NCBI GenBank assembly: GCA_017962105.1
Contig: JAGCVY010000094.1
Coordinates: forward strand, 110,213 to 174,212
Direction: 5' to 3'
Source of the DNA: Lachnospiraceae bacterium
Lineage (GTDB): Bacteria; Bacillota; Clostridia; Lachnospirales; Lachnospiraceae
DNA: 64,000 nucleotides
The position numbers and the translations under genes were made by a program. Each line of letters begins with the position of its first letter. The stretch's first letter is position 1. The notes under the pieces were generated by a model, which made no database searches, was not told where the DNA came from, and saw nothing but the letters and a program-made list of their open reading frames with translations. Of the stretch, positions 46,566 through 55,256 are shown in pieces.

Positions 46566-48380
46566 TTATTCCTCATCCAGCTTCAGGACGCTCATAAACG
46601 CAGCCTGCGGAATCTCTACGTTACCGACCTGACGCATACGTTTCTTTCCTTCCTTCTGCTTTTCCAGAAGTTTCTTCTTACGGGTGATATCACCGCCGTA
46701 GCACTTTGCAAGCACGTCCTTGCGCATTGCGCGCACGGTCTCCCTGGCGATGATCTTGCTTCCGACAGCAGCCTGGATCGGAATCTCGAAGAGCTGTCTC
46801 GGAATCTCCTCCTTGAGCTTTTCGCACATTTTCCGACCGCGCTCGTAGGCGGTCTCCTCATGTACGATAAAGGAAAGTGCATCGACCTCCTCGTGGTTGA
46901 CAAGGATGTCCAGCTTGGCCAGCTTGGACGGAACATACTCCTTGAACTCGTAGTCGAAGGAAGCGTATCCCTTGGAACGGGATTTCAGGGCGTCGAAGAA
47001 GTCGTATATGATCTCATTGAGAGGCAGTTCATATCGAAGCAGCGCTCTCGTCTGTTCCAGGTACTCCATTCCGAGGTATACGCCGCGCCGGTCCTGGCAG
47101 AGTTTCATGATGGAACCTACAAACTCCGTCGTAACCATGATCTCGGCGCTCACGAAGGGCTCCTCCATATGATCGATCTCCGAAGGATCCGGCAGGTTGG
47201 CCGGGTTGGAGATGTCGAGAACGGCTCCGTCAGTCTTATATACCTTATAGATAACGCTGGGCGCTGTTGTTACCAGGTCGAGATTGTACTCCCGCTCCAG
47301 CCGCTCCTGGATGATCTCCAGATGCAGAAGTCCAAGGAATCCGCACCGGAAGCCGAATCCGAGGGCGATGGATGTCTCGGGTTCAAACTGAAGCGACGCG
47401 TCGTTGAGCTGAAGCTTCTCCAATGCATCCCGGAGATCCGGATATTTTGCGCCGTCGGCCGGGTACATACCGCAGTACACCATCGGGTTGACCTTCTTAT
47501 AACCCGGAAGCGCCTCAGCGGCCGGACGGTTTGCATCCGTTACGGTATCGCCGACACGGGTGTCCCGTACATTCTTAAGGCTCGCGGTAATATATCCTAC
47601 CATACCGGCACTGAGTTCGTCACAGGGGATGAATTTGCCGGGGCCGAGAGTTCCGATCTCCACAACATCGGCCTCCGCGCCTGTCGCCATCATCCTTATG
47701 CGCGTATTCATATTGATGGTGCCCTCTTTGATACGGCAGAAAATGATAACGCCCTTGTAGGAATCATAAACCGAGTCGAAAATGAGCGCTTTCAGGGGGT
47801 TCTTCGGGTCGCCGACGGGTGCCAGGATCTTCTTCGTGATCTGCTCAAGGACCTCCTCGATATTGATGCCGTTCTTTGCGGATATCAAGGGGGCATCCTG
47901 CGCCTCCAGACCGATCACATCCTCAATCTCATGGATCACCCGCTCCGGCTCTGCGCTGGGAAGGTCGATCTTGTTGATAACCGGCATGATCTCCAGATTG
48001 TGGTCAAGCGCCAGGTAGACGTTGGCAAGTGTCTGAGCCTCAATACCCTGTGCCGCATCCACGACCAAAACCGCTCCCTCGCATGCCGCGAGCGAACGGG
48101 AAACTTCATAGTTAAAGTCTACATGGCCGGGCGTGTCGATCAGATTAAAGATGTACTCCTCGCCGTCTTTTGCCTTGTAGACCGTTCGAATTGTCTGCGC
48201 CTTGATGGTGATTCCGCGCTCACGCTCCAGATCCATATTGTCCAGAACCTGCTCCTGCATCTCTCTCGATGTCAACAGGCCGGTCTTCTCGATGATACGG
48301 TCGGCAAGCGTGGATTTGCCGTGATCGATATGGGCAATGATGCAAAAATTCCGTATTTTGCTTTGATCCGTGTTCGCCAT
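46566..48380 (-). CDS. lepA: Elongation factor 4 (LepA)
   Basis: EF4 is a ribosomal GTPase that affects back-translocation and 30S biogenesis. The 604-residue product has G1 [30 protein letters not shown], domains II, III and V resembling EF-G, and the LepA-specific C-terminal domain (about 490-604, [28 protein letters not shown]-type). Family length is about 600 residues. It is divergent from tRNA-Ser and heads the lepA-hemW unit. RBS AAAAGGAACGCAACGAAA. Confidence 0.97.
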   Translation of the reverse strand: MANTDQSKIRNFCIIAHIDHGKSTLADRIIEKTGLLTSREMQEQVLDNMDLERERGITIKAQTIRTVYKAKDGEEYIFNLIDTPGHVDFNYEVSRSLAACEGAVLVVDAAQGIEAQTLANVYLALDHNLEIMPVINKIDLPSAEPERVIHEIEDVIGLEAQDAPLISAKNGINIEEVLEQITKKILAPVGDPKNPLKALIFDSVYDSYKGVIIFCRIKEGTINMNTRIRMMATGAEADVVEIGTLGPGKFIPCDELSAGMVGYITASLKNVRDTRVGDTVTDANRPAAEALPGYKKVNPMVYCGMYPADGAKYPDLRDALEKLQLNDASLQFEPETSIALGFGFRCGFLGLLHLEIIQERLEREYNLDLVTTAPSVIYKVYKTDGAVLDISNPANLPDPSEIDHMEEPFVSAEIMVTTEFVGSIMKLCQDRRGVYLGMEYLEQTRALLRYELPLNEIIYDFFDALKSRSKGYASFDYEFKEYVPSKLAKLDILVNHEEVDALSFIVHEETAYERGRKMCEKLKEEIPRQLFEIPIQAAVGSKIIARETVRAMRKDVLAKCYGGDITRKKKLLEKQKEGKKRMRQVGNVEIPQAAFMSVLKLDEE

Positions 48381-48411
48381 TTTCGTTGCGTTCCTTTTCG
48401 AAAGTTACCCC

Positions 48412-48440
48412 TTGCCAAATCCAAGGTAGTATAGTATAAT
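48412..48440 (+). promoter_or_regulatory. Promoter of tRNA-Ser
   Basis: -35 TTGCCA (48412-48417), 17-base spacer, -10 TATAAT (48435-48440), 14 bases before the tRNA. The region also must hold the divergent lepA promoter; overlapping TATTATAC/TATACTAT elements occur on the minus strand at 48428-48443. Confidence 0.7.
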
Positions 48441-48454
48441 ACAGCCGTTGCTTT

Positions 48455-48543
48455 GGAGGAGTACCCAAGTGGCTGAAGGGTCTGGCTTCGAACACCAGTA
48501 GGTCGGTAACACCGGCGCAAGGGTTCAAATCCCTTCTCCTCCG
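48455..48543 (+). tRNA. tRNA-Ser (CGA anticodon)
   Basis: An 89-nt type II tRNA. Acceptor GGAGGAG/CTCCTCC is perfect with discriminator G (48543), typical of serine. D-arm CCC...GGG, anticodon arm CTGGC-TTCGAAC-ACCAG giving anticodon CGA (reads UCG), long variable arm with GTCGG/CCGGC, T-arm AAGGG-TTCAAAT-CCCTT. The last pair of the anticodon stem is a C31-A39 mismatch, otherwise the fold is regular. No CCA encoded. Confidence 0.93.
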
Positions 48544-48554
48544 TAACATTTCAG

Positions 48555-48580
48555 GCGGTGCATTCGTGCACCGCTTTTTT
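48555..48580 (+). terminator. Intrinsic terminator after tRNA-Ser
   Basis: GCGGTGCA-TTCG-TGCACCGC (48555-48574), a perfect 8-bp stem with a UUCG tetraloop, followed by six T. Classic intrinsic terminator for the tRNA-Ser transcript. Confidence 0.95.
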
Positions 48581-48602
48581 GCGCGCTAAGCGAGAGCAAT
48601 CC

Positions 48603-48741
48603 CGCCGCCTGAGGGCGGCGATGATTCGAGTCCGTGCTCATGAAAGCAACGCTTTCATTGAGACGAATTAGCAGCATCGGGAGCGTACGAAGTACGCGTC
48701 GGAATTGCCGAGCGCACGTACACCGAGCGAACGCTGTTCGC
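48603..48741. repeat. Row of four evenly spaced perfect mini-hairpins
   Basis: Four perfect inverted repeats occur in a non-coding stretch between tRNA-Ser and rpsT: CGCCGCC/GGCGGCG (48603-48620, 4-base loop), ATGAAAGC/GCTTTCAT (48640-48658), GCGTAC/GTACGC (48683-48697) and GCGAAC/GTTCGC (48727-48741), the last three with 3-base loops. Their starts are 37, 43 and 44 bases apart. The arms differ in sequence but not in geometry, so selection on structure rather than simple duplication is suggested. Whether this is a structured RNA, a repetitive palindromic element or a remnant is unknown. Confidence 0.65.
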
Positions 48742-48764
48742 GAGGGCGTCGATCCGCCTGAGAG

Positions 48765-48799
48765 AAAAAAGCGGCGGCCAGATTACTCTGCCCGCCGTA
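48765..48799 (-). terminator. Terminator of rpsT
   Basis: On the minus strand GGCGG...CAGA-GTAA-TCTG...CCGCC forms a stem with one mismatch, followed by GCTTTTTT. It lies about 22 bases beyond the rpsT stop and ends the S20 transcript. Confidence 0.85.
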
Positions 48800-48820
48800 A
48801 CGTTCAACATTATGCAAACA

Positions 48821-49084
48821 TTATGCCATCTTGTTGACTGCGCGCTGAAGTCTGGAGACTTTTCTCGCAGCATTGTTTTTATGGAAAATGCCCTTCGCAG
48901 CAGCCTTATCAATCGCAACGATCGCATTGGTCAGATTGCTCTGAGCAAGTGTCTTGTCGCCGGCAGCCACGGCAGCATCCACTTTCTTCGTCAATGTCTT
49001 GATCTTCGACTTGATAATCTTGTTGCGCAAGGTCTTTGTCTCAATCACAAGAATTCTCTTCTTTGCGGACTTGATATTCGCCAT
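48821..49084 (-). CDS. rpsT: 30S ribosomal protein S20
   Basis: S20 is a three-helix primary binder of 16S rRNA (bound at the base of the body). The 87-residue product starts MANIKSAKKRILVIETKTLRN and ends KGIFHKNNAARKVSRLQRAVNK, both highly conserved. ATG 49084 is chosen because GGGAGG lies 7 bases upstream; the GTG six bases earlier is too close to it. It is a single-gene unit with its own promoter and terminator, as commonly seen. Confidence 0.97.
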   Translation of the reverse strand: MANIKSAKKRILVIETKTLRNKIIKSKIKTLTKKVDAAVAAGDKTLAQSNLTNAIVAIDKAAAKGIFHKNNAARKVSRLQRAVNKMA

Positions 49085-49168
49085 CTTCACACCTCCCGTA
49101 TAAAATCTGGTTTTCGCATGAAATTGCGCTCAGATCCGGACACGGACGCTCTGAACACATACACGAGG

Positions 49169-49197
49169 ATTTTATTACAACTTTTCCTCCGTGTCAA
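49169..49197 (-). promoter_or_regulatory. Promoter of rpsT
   Basis: Minus strand -35 TTGACA (49197-49192), 17-base spacer, -10 TAAAAT (49174-49169). The leader of about 75 bases has an imperfect hairpin (TCAGA...TCTGA at about 49130-49154) that could take part in S20 autoregulation; the latter is speculation. The rest of the gap to holA (49198-49252) holds one GGAAAATG octamer and a short palindrome at the holA stop. Confidence 0.75.
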
Positions 49198-49252
49198 TAG
49201 GGAAAATCAGATTTTCTCATTTTCCGTAAAGGATTACCGTCAATTGCCTGAT

Positions 49253-50233
49253 TCAGGCGGTTTCGAACTGTTTTGCGAGAAACAACTCCACAGCGACGCG
49301 GTCATTGAGATCTCCGTTCTTGACCTTGGATTCCAGCTCCCTGCCGTACTCCACCGCCCCGGTAACCCGTTCGATGGAAACGTTGGTCCCGGCCTTCAGA
49401 AACCTCGAAACCGCTCCCGAAGGGATCTTCAGCTGCTGTGCGGTTTCAAAGGACGAAAGCCCCTTGCGAGTCAACCTTAACACCATGGAAAACTGGTAAA
49501 AGTTGTTGATGAGGTTTCGTAAAATGACGACCGCCGGAGTCTGGTCCAGCAGCAGATCCCGGTACAGGGACATCGCCTGCTTCCGGTTTCCCGAAACGAT
49601 CGCATCGATCATGCGGAACATCTGTCCCTGGGAAAGCACGGAGGTAAGTTCCCTGATATCGGACCCGGTGACCACATCACGCCCGTCGCAGTATGCGGTC
49701 AGCTTGTCAATCTCGTTGGAAAGCGCGGTCAGATCGTTGCCTGTCTGCTCCAGAAGGAATTTCGCGTCTCCCTCGGAGATCCGCAGTCCGAAGCGCTGCA
49801 GACGGTTTGCGATAAAGCTCACCGAGTCGGAATCCCGAAGAGGCTCAAAGGAGGCCACATGCCCTTCCTTCTCAATATATTTGTACAGTTTGTTCCGGGA
49901 GTCGCATTCCTTCTCCATGAAAAGGATATACGTCGTCTCCGGAAACTCCGCGATCCGGTCGGCGATCGGCGTCGAAGATTTCAAAAAGCCGGTATCCACA
50001 AGCGTGATCAGCCGGTGTTCATCGAGAAACGGCGGCGTCATGGCAGCGTCGATAACTTCCAGCGGGTCGGTCTTGTTTCCGTCATACAGCATTCTGTTCA
50101 TGGAAGTTTCATCGGGAAGGATCGCCTGGGAAAGCTTCGACAGATACAATCTTCGCAGGTAGTCCTCCGTCCCGGTCAGCACATAAAACCGTTTGAGATT
50201 TCCGGATTTCAGATCGTCCCGGATCGTGTACAT
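49253..50233 (-). CDS. holA: DNA polymerase III subunit delta
   Basis: HolA is the clamp-loader subunit that opens the beta clamp. The 326-residue product has an AAA+ like N-terminal part without a working Walker A (RFYVLTGTEDYLRRLYLSKL), ETTYILFMEKECDSRNKLYKYI, the lid domain, ELTSVLSQGQMFRMIDAIVSGNRKQAMSLYRDLL and FYQFSMVLRLTRKGLSSFETAQQL and GRELESKVKNGDLNDRVAVELFL at the C-terminus. It is two bases after psd and convergence with rpsT promoter follows. In many Bacillota comEC and holA are neighbours; here pssA and psd lie between them. Confidence 0.92.
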   Translation of the reverse strand: MYTIRDDLKSGNLKRFYVLTGTEDYLRRLYLSKLSQAILPDETSMNRMLYDGNKTDPLEVIDAAMTPPFLDEHRLITLVDTGFLKSSTPIADRIAEFPETTYILFMEKECDSRNKLYKYIEKEGHVASFEPLRDSDSVSFIANRLQRFGLRISEGDAKFLLEQTGNDLTALSNEIDKLTAYCDGRDVVTGSDIRELTSVLSQGQMFRMIDAIVSGNRKQAMSLYRDLLLDQTPAVVILRNLINNFYQFSMVLRLTRKGLSSFETAQQLKIPSGAVSRFLKAGTNVSIERVTGAVEYGRELESKVKNGDLNDRVAVELFLAKQFETA

Positions 50234-50235
50234 GA

Positions 50236-51150
50236 TTACTCCTCCAATGCGGATGAAAGCGTACCGATGCGCTCTCCCATCTTGATCACAGTCTCATACC
50301 CATCCTCGGTATTCCTCAGAAGATCGTCATCCGGCACATAACTTTCCTTCGGAACGATCACCAGGATGGTGGATCCGCCGAACTCGAAATGGCCCTGTTC
50401 CTCTCCCTGTCGAACCGAAGCGGCGTCGGTGTTGTCGTTTGCAATCCTGCCAACTCCGAGCGCACCGACCTGCATGACAACGCACATCTGTCCGTTGGAA
50501 TCGTTTCGGATCACGCAGTACTGTCTCGCATTTTCCCGATAGACAGCGGCGTACTTGTGAATGATCGGATGGACCGTCATAAGTTTGCCGGGAATATAGC
50601 AGTCTTCCGTCTTTGCTCCCGAGATAGGATAACAATAATGATGATAATCGTCGAGGCTCAGGCGCAGAAGGAACAGATATCCTCCGTTGTACGCCATGGA
50701 AGCATCCTTGTCCGCCAGCACTTCCGAAACCGTGTAAGGAACGCCCTTGATCACAAAACCCAAATCCTCGGAAATCCGGTATACGCTTGCCTTGCAGTCG
50801 CACGGGGAGACCAGATTGTTCTCGCTGAGGGCGATCGGCCGGCACTCGGGGCGGATCTCACGGTAGAAAAACTCGTGGAAGGACGCATACTTTTTCTTCT
50901 TGTATTCCTTCAGATTGATACCGTTCTTCCGGACAAAATCAGTGATGGAAAACGACGAAAAGAAGGTGCTTAACGCAAACCGCTCCAGATTGGAGAACCA
51001 GTGGGAGGAAGCAATCCTCATGATTCCTCGGTAAAATGCGTTTGAAAACATCTTCTCGATCAGCCCATTATTGGAAATCGGGATCGGCACAAGATTGCCG
51101 TCCCGATCCTTGTAACATTCCGTATTCAGATTCCGATTCTCAATACTCAT
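50236..51150 (-). CDS. psd: Phosphatidylserine decarboxylase
   Basis: Psd removes CO2 from phosphatidylserine to make phosphatidylethanolamine. The proenzyme has 304 residues and cuts itself to form a pyruvoyl group; the cleavage motif reads FGGST (near residue 260) instead of LGST, as in other clostridial-type enzymes. Other motifs: FHEFFYREIRPECRPI, LVSPCDCKASVY, RLSLDDYHHYCYPISG, YIPGKLMTVHP and VGALGVGRI. It follows pssA by 48 bases, which makes its substrate. Confidence 0.94.
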   Translation of the reverse strand: MSIENRNLNTECYKDRDGNLVPIPISNNGLIEKMFSNAFYRGIMRIASSHWFSNLERFALSTFFSSFSITDFVRKNGINLKEYKKKKYASFHEFFYREIRPECRPIALSENNLVSPCDCKASVYRISEDLGFVIKGVPYTVSEVLADKDASMAYNGGYLFLLRLSLDDYHHYCYPISGAKTEDCYIPGKLMTVHPIIHKYAAVYRENARQYCVIRNDSNGQMCVVMQVGALGVGRIANDNTDAASVRQGEEQGHFEFGGSTILVIVPKESYVPDDDLLRNTEDGYETVIKMGERIGTLSSALEE

Positions 51151-51198
51151 AAGGGAATACTCCTGTATCTCCGTTCCGCCGAAGCGAACAGGTAAGTC

Positions 51199-51855
51199 TT
51201 ATACCAGCAAAACTCCGGCAAACAATGCAAGGCAGCACACGATCATGATGATCATGCCCTTCTTATGGGGTTTGCGCACCGGAAAATTATAAACGTACAA
51301 AAACGCCACAAACAGCATGAACGCGCTGAAAAAAATCGGAAGTGCAATGGAACGGTCAATGATCGTCGCAAGGAGCTTACCGACGATATAGGCAACCGGT
51401 ACTCCGATGGCAGACGCCGTGATCGGCATTCCCTGATAGTAATCCCGACGCTCGGAGGTCTGAGCCTGACGCTCCTCCTCCGTCACATTAAAATACGCAA
51501 GACGGATCAGGCCGCATAAGGTGAGGACAAAGCCTGCGAACAATCCGAAGAAACGGGCGTTGCTTCCGCCGTAGATCATATAGGCGATCGTCGCAGGCGT
51601 CACGCCGAAGCATACGATATCGCAAAGGGAATCGAGCTGGATCCCGAATTTTTTCTCGGATTCGTTTCTTTTGATCCTCCGGGCAACGGTTCCGTCAAAC
51701 ATATCACAGAGTCCCGCAAGCATCAAAAAGAAGATTGCCCAGCGGAAATCCTCTTCCCATGCACGGAACATGCTGATAAACGCACAGGTCAACCCGAGGT
51801 AGGTCAATATAACCGAAGGATTGTAGAATCCGACAAAACGCTGTTTCTTTTCCAT
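51199..51855 (-). CDS. pssA: CDP-diacylglycerol-serine O-phosphatidyltransferase
   Basis: PssA condenses CDP-diacylglycerol with serine. The 218-residue integral membrane protein has the CDP-alcohol phosphotransferase signature DMFDGTVARRIKRNESEKKFGIQLDSLCD (D-x2-DG-x2-AR-x8-12-G-x3-D-x3-D) near residues 49-77 and six to seven hydrophobic helices. With psd it makes phosphatidylethanolamine. It follows comEC by 84 bases that contain an imperfect hairpin (about 51885-51915). Confidence 0.93.
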   Translation of the reverse strand: MEKKQRFVGFYNPSVILTYLGLTCAFISMFRAWEEDFRWAIFFLMLAGLCDMFDGTVARRIKRNESEKKFGIQLDSLCDIVCFGVTPATIAYMIYGGSNARFFGLFAGFVLTLCGLIRLAYFNVTEEERQAQTSERRDYYQGMPITASAIGVPVAYIVGKLLATIIDRSIALPIFFSAFMLFVAFLYVYNFPVRKPHKKGMIIMIVCCLALFAGVLLV

Positions 51856-51939
51856 ATCTACCGACTTCCTTTATCCATAATCATCTGCAGACGGTCGAAA
51901 ACCTGCCGCAGATACATCCCAAACCCTTTGATTATTTTA

Positions 51940-54258
51940 TCATTTTTCGTCACAAAAAGCAATAACCGTAATCCCGTTTCTGCGAAACTCCGTCGTTATC
52001 TGGCCCGCAGTCTTTGTGACATAAACCCGCGATCCCGCTGCTTCAAGCATCTCCATAACCACCGGTGAAGGATGTCCGTAGTTGTTGTTTCCGACGGAAA
52101 TCACTGAAATATCCGGTCTGACAACATCGTAAAATACCTCGTCAGCCGAATATACCGAACCGTGATGCGCCACTTTCAGATAATTACATGTCGTCAACGC
52201 ATCCCTGTTTTCCTCCGCCAGCTCCCGCAGCGTTTCCTTTCCGCAATCCCCGGTAAAAAGTGCTTTGCACTTCCCGTCGGTAAGGCAGACCACGAGACTG
52301 TTCTCATTCTTGTCATCGGTCTCCGTATATAATTTGGGATGCAGCACGGACAAGGTGATCGTTCCGCCGTACAGTCTTCCGCAGGAAACCGATACGGAAT
52401 CACCCGCGGAAAGATAACGGAACCGGTCGGTTTCTTTGTTCTCTGACCATCCGGATTCCCCTCCGGTTCTCAAAAATTCCCTGCTGAATGGTTCTCCCTT
52501 CTCGTTTGCCGGTAACACGACGGGAACATCGCTCCACTCTTCTTTCATCAGTTCCGTCAGACCGTTGACGTGATCGGAATCGGTATGGGAAACAACGATC
52601 ACGGTGGGCTCGGCAAATCCGTGATACAGAAGAAACGGAACCAGGATACGCTCCCCTGCAGTCTCCTTCCCCTGTGATCCGCAATCGATGACAATACAGG
52701 CATTTCCGTGAATGATAACGCTGCAATCCCCCTGTCCCACCGACAGGTTGCAGATGGTAAGAACGCGGGACCGGATCGGAAGAAAGCACAGGAACCCGAA
52801 AAGTGAGATCGTCAAGGCCGTTTTTATCCGTTTCCTTCGTAAAACCTTGACACAAAGGAAAATGATCCCGTAAAGCACATAGTTCCATACCCTCGGTTTT
52901 CCTGTCACAACAGCCCCGAAGGGCAGTTTTTGAAGCCATTCTGACGCGGTGTCAAGCAGGACAAACCCGTAATGGACCGAGCCTCCCGCAAACTGCCCCA
53001 TTCCAAACTGCAGATGTGACAGGATCAGGGAGACTGCCGCCATCGGCAGAAGCAATCCCATCATCGGCAGTACGAAGCAGTTCAAAATCGCCGATAACGG
53101 AGAGACGGTATAAAACATTCCCGCCTGCATCGGGAGAAGAATAAATGCAAGGCGGATTCCCGCAGAGGCAGCACTTCCTGTTTTCAACCGCAGGATTTCC
53201 TTCGCAGAAGAATCCGGTTTCAGGACTCTGTTCTCCGCCTCTTCCCGTTCCCGGGACAGCCGAAGCAGGATATATGCACATCCGAAGGAAAGCCAAAAGC
53301 CCTGTTGAAGCACAAGAACCGGACGGTAGATAAGAAATACGGCAGCGGCTGCGGTTATCCCGGTCAGTCGGTCCGGTGTCTTACCAAGGGATCTCCCGAT
53401 CCCATCGAACAATGCGGTAGATACCGCCCTTGTACAGGATACCGGAAAGCCGCACAATGCCCCGTAGAAAAACATGACGACCGCACTTGCCGTCTCCGCA
53501 TGGGACCTTCGTAAGAATAAGAGGAAAAATGATGTGAGCACGCCGCCGAACACGGAAACATGCAGTCCGCTTACCGCAAGGATATGGGCAATCCCGAGTT
53601 CCCGGTACCGTTTCGTCACCTCGTAATCCAAACCGCTCTTCTCACAGTACAGGATTGCTTTGACAAAAGCTGCCGTGTCCTCCGGATACAGAGCGTCAAT
53701 CTGTTTTGACAAAGCTTCCCGCAGGCGATACAGACGCATGCGAACAGAAAGCTTCGCTGAGCCCGCCGGTTCCCAGGCGGTAACGAAACCGATGCATACG
53801 TTTGACCGATAATAGGAATGTGCGTCCCACTCCCCTTCGTTGGAAGCAGCCGGGATCGGACTGATGGGTTCCGTCAGAATGACCCGATCCCCTACAGACG
53901 GCATCAGGTCTTCAGAATACACCAAGATCCGGAAGGAATCCTCTCCCGCATTGTCCGGGCATACAAGGAAAGAGGATTTTCCCGTCTCAACGACTATGGA
54001 CGGAATCCGTTGCATGGCAGAAAAGACCGCAGTACTCTCGGCCTCCGCGGACAAAAACCGCAGGCATGCGAGCACTCCGATCAAACCGCCGAGCGGTATC
54101 ACGACTGCTATTCGGGGAACAGAACGAAGGGCAAGAAGAACGCCCATCGCAAGAAGGGACAGTGCAACAACCGCAACACAGACTGCGCGGTTTCGGGAGA
54201 ATGCGCAGAGACTGCCGGCGATTGCACCGACGGACGCCCAAAACAAAGGGCGTTTCAT
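51940..54258 (-). CDS. comEC: ComEC/Rec2 DNA internalisation channel with MBL domain
   Basis: ComEC transports single-stranded DNA across the membrane during transformation. The 772-residue protein has the DUF4131 N-terminal part (about 1-200), the Competence domain with many helices (about 200-480; AHILAVSGLHVSVFGGV, CGFPVSCTRAVSTALFDG, LQQGFWLSFGCAYILLRL) and a C-terminal metallo-beta-lactamase domain (about 500-772; SHTDSDHVNGL at 557-567, FTGDCGKE, LKVAHHGS). All metal ligands look intact, so the nuclease may be active. Third gene after the GerMN lipoprotein; comEA is upstream, separated by the two-component cassette. Confidence 0.93.
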   Translation of the reverse strand: MKRPLFWASVGAIAGSLCAFSRNRAVCVAVVALSLLAMGVLLALRSVPRIAVVIPLGGLIGVLACLRFLSAEAESTAVFSAMQRIPSIVVETGKSSFLVCPDNAGEDSFRILVYSEDLMPSVGDRVILTEPISPIPAASNEGEWDAHSYYRSNVCIGFVTAWEPAGSAKLSVRMRLYRLREALSKQIDALYPEDTAAFVKAILYCEKSGLDYEVTKRYRELGIAHILAVSGLHVSVFGGVLTSFFLLFLRRSHAETASAVVMFFYGALCGFPVSCTRAVSTALFDGIGRSLGKTPDRLTGITAAAAVFLIYRPVLVLQQGFWLSFGCAYILLRLSREREEAENRVLKPDSSAKEILRLKTGSAASAGIRLAFILLPMQAGMFYTVSPLSAILNCFVLPMMGLLLPMAAVSLILSHLQFGMGQFAGGSVHYGFVLLDTASEWLQKLPFGAVVTGKPRVWNYVLYGIIFLCVKVLRRKRIKTALTISLFGFLCFLPIRSRVLTICNLSVGQGDCSVIIHGNACIVIDCGSQGKETAGERILVPFLLYHGFAEPTVIVVSHTDSDHVNGLTELMKEEWSDVPVVLPANEKGEPFSREFLRTGGESGWSENKETDRFRYLSAGDSVSVSCGRLYGGTITLSVLHPKLYTETDDKNENSLVVCLTDGKCKALFTGDCGKETLRELAEENRDALTTCNYLKVAHHGSVYSADEVFYDVVRPDISVISVGNNNYGHPSPVVMEMLEAAGSRVYVTKTAGQITTEFRRNGITVIAFCDEK

Positions 54259-54290
54259 GACTGATCTCCGGTTATGATGATGTTATGCCA

Positions 54291-55256
54291 TTACTGGTTC
54301 TTCGGCTGAAGCAGGTCCGCTGTTCGGAATATCGAAGGCACTTCCGTATCGCGGTATGTCGAGAGGACTTTTCCCTCCACGGAAATAACGACGCCGTCAA
54401 TATAATCGAAATTCCGGATCAGCGTATCCGCTATGCTGTGAAGAATATATACCGGAGCAATGGATTTATCACTGTCCATAAACTCTTTCGACAGATCGAC
54501 ATAACATGTGGATTTCTTGGTTACTAAATGAAGGATTTTCGTGCCCGACGGGATCCCTGACAGAGGCTGCAGCTCCGTCTGCTTCTCGGCGGATATTTCC
54601 TTTTCGGTAGGACCTGCGATCAAAAACTCCAGGAGATACTCCTCCATGGGTTTGTAATCATCGGGAAATACAAGGCGGTCTACGGCTACAAGGCCGTTTT
54701 TCGCACCGGACAGGAAACAGAGGGTGACATTTTTCACCTCCGTAGGCTCCCCGATGTGATTTGCAAACATCGCGGCCACCATAGGCCCGACGGGTTGGTC
54801 ATGCTGTACTAACGGTTCCCCGTTTACCGTGAAGGAAACGCTGCGGACATTTTCCAGCTGGGTAAGCGTCAGTACGACACCGGCCCGCAGCACCGCCTCC
54901 CGAACGGAGGAAAGCGCGTAATACTCTCCGTTGAAGGAAAGGTTCAGTTCTCCCTCCTCCGACAAGGTCCAGTCTTCGATACGGATCGATCCGGGAACAA
55001 CGGCATACTGCCCCGCATCACTGTTATCCTCTGTCAGTTTCTGCAGAAGTTCCGCGATCCGGGCTTCCTTCGAAGCGGATTGATAGGTGTATTCCACGCG
55101 GGTCATGGCAGTGGCGTTCTTGTTTACCACACAGTAATACACCGGATATACGCCGTCAGTGCCGGGAGTTTTCGGCGCAGTCCGGGTGCAGCCGGCAAGA
55201 ACCAACACGAACGCCGAAACAGCGAGGACAAGAACAGTTTTTGCAAATCTTCTCAT
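54291..55256 (-). CDS. GerMN-domain lipoprotein
   Basis: A 321-residue lipoprotein: signal peptide with lipobox VLAGC (lipid Cys23), then two GerMN domains (about 35-150 with ARIAELLQKLTEDNS, LNLSFNGEYYALSS, LTLTQLENVRSVSFTVNGEPL; and about 180-310 with LVFPDDYKPMEEYLLEFLIAGPTEKE, CYVDLSKEFMDSD, HSIADTLIRNFDYIDGVVISVEGKVL). GerMN domains occur in spore germination GerM and in actinobacterial LpqB. It overlaps the histidine kinase gene by four bases, so it is likely a partner of that kinase. No sporulation context here. Confidence 0.88.
   Translation of the reverse strand: MRRFAKTVLVLAVSAFVLVLAGCTRTAPKTPGTDGVYPVYYCVVNKNATAMTRVEYTYQSASKEARIAELLQKLTEDNSDAGQYAVVPGSIRIEDWTLSEEGELNLSFNGEYYALSSVREAVLRAGVVLTLTQLENVRSVSFTVNGEPLVQHDQPVGPMVAAMFANHIGEPTEVKNVTLCFLSGAKNGLVAVDRLVFPDDYKPMEEYLLEFLIAGPTEKEISAEKQTELQPLSGIPSGTKILHLVTKKSTCYVDLSKEFMDSDKSIAPVYILHSIADTLIRNFDYIDGVVISVEGKVLSTYRDTEVPSIFRTADLLQPKNQ

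Noticed and set aside
46152-48434. 760-codon plus-strand frame opposite lepA and hemW
   Set aside because: Complete overlap with the conserved lepA reading frame and no recognisable domain.
48220-48549. Minus-strand frame crossing tRNA-Ser into lepA
   Set aside because: Covers a tRNA gene and the lepA start in a different frame.
48603-48741. CRISPR-like array
   Set aside because: The spaced hairpins have different sequences, so there are no true repeats; no cas genes nearby.
48655-48927. 90-codon minus-strand frame after rpsT
   Set aside because: Overlaps rpsT in another frame, spans its terminator and the hairpin row; composition is arginine-rich noise.
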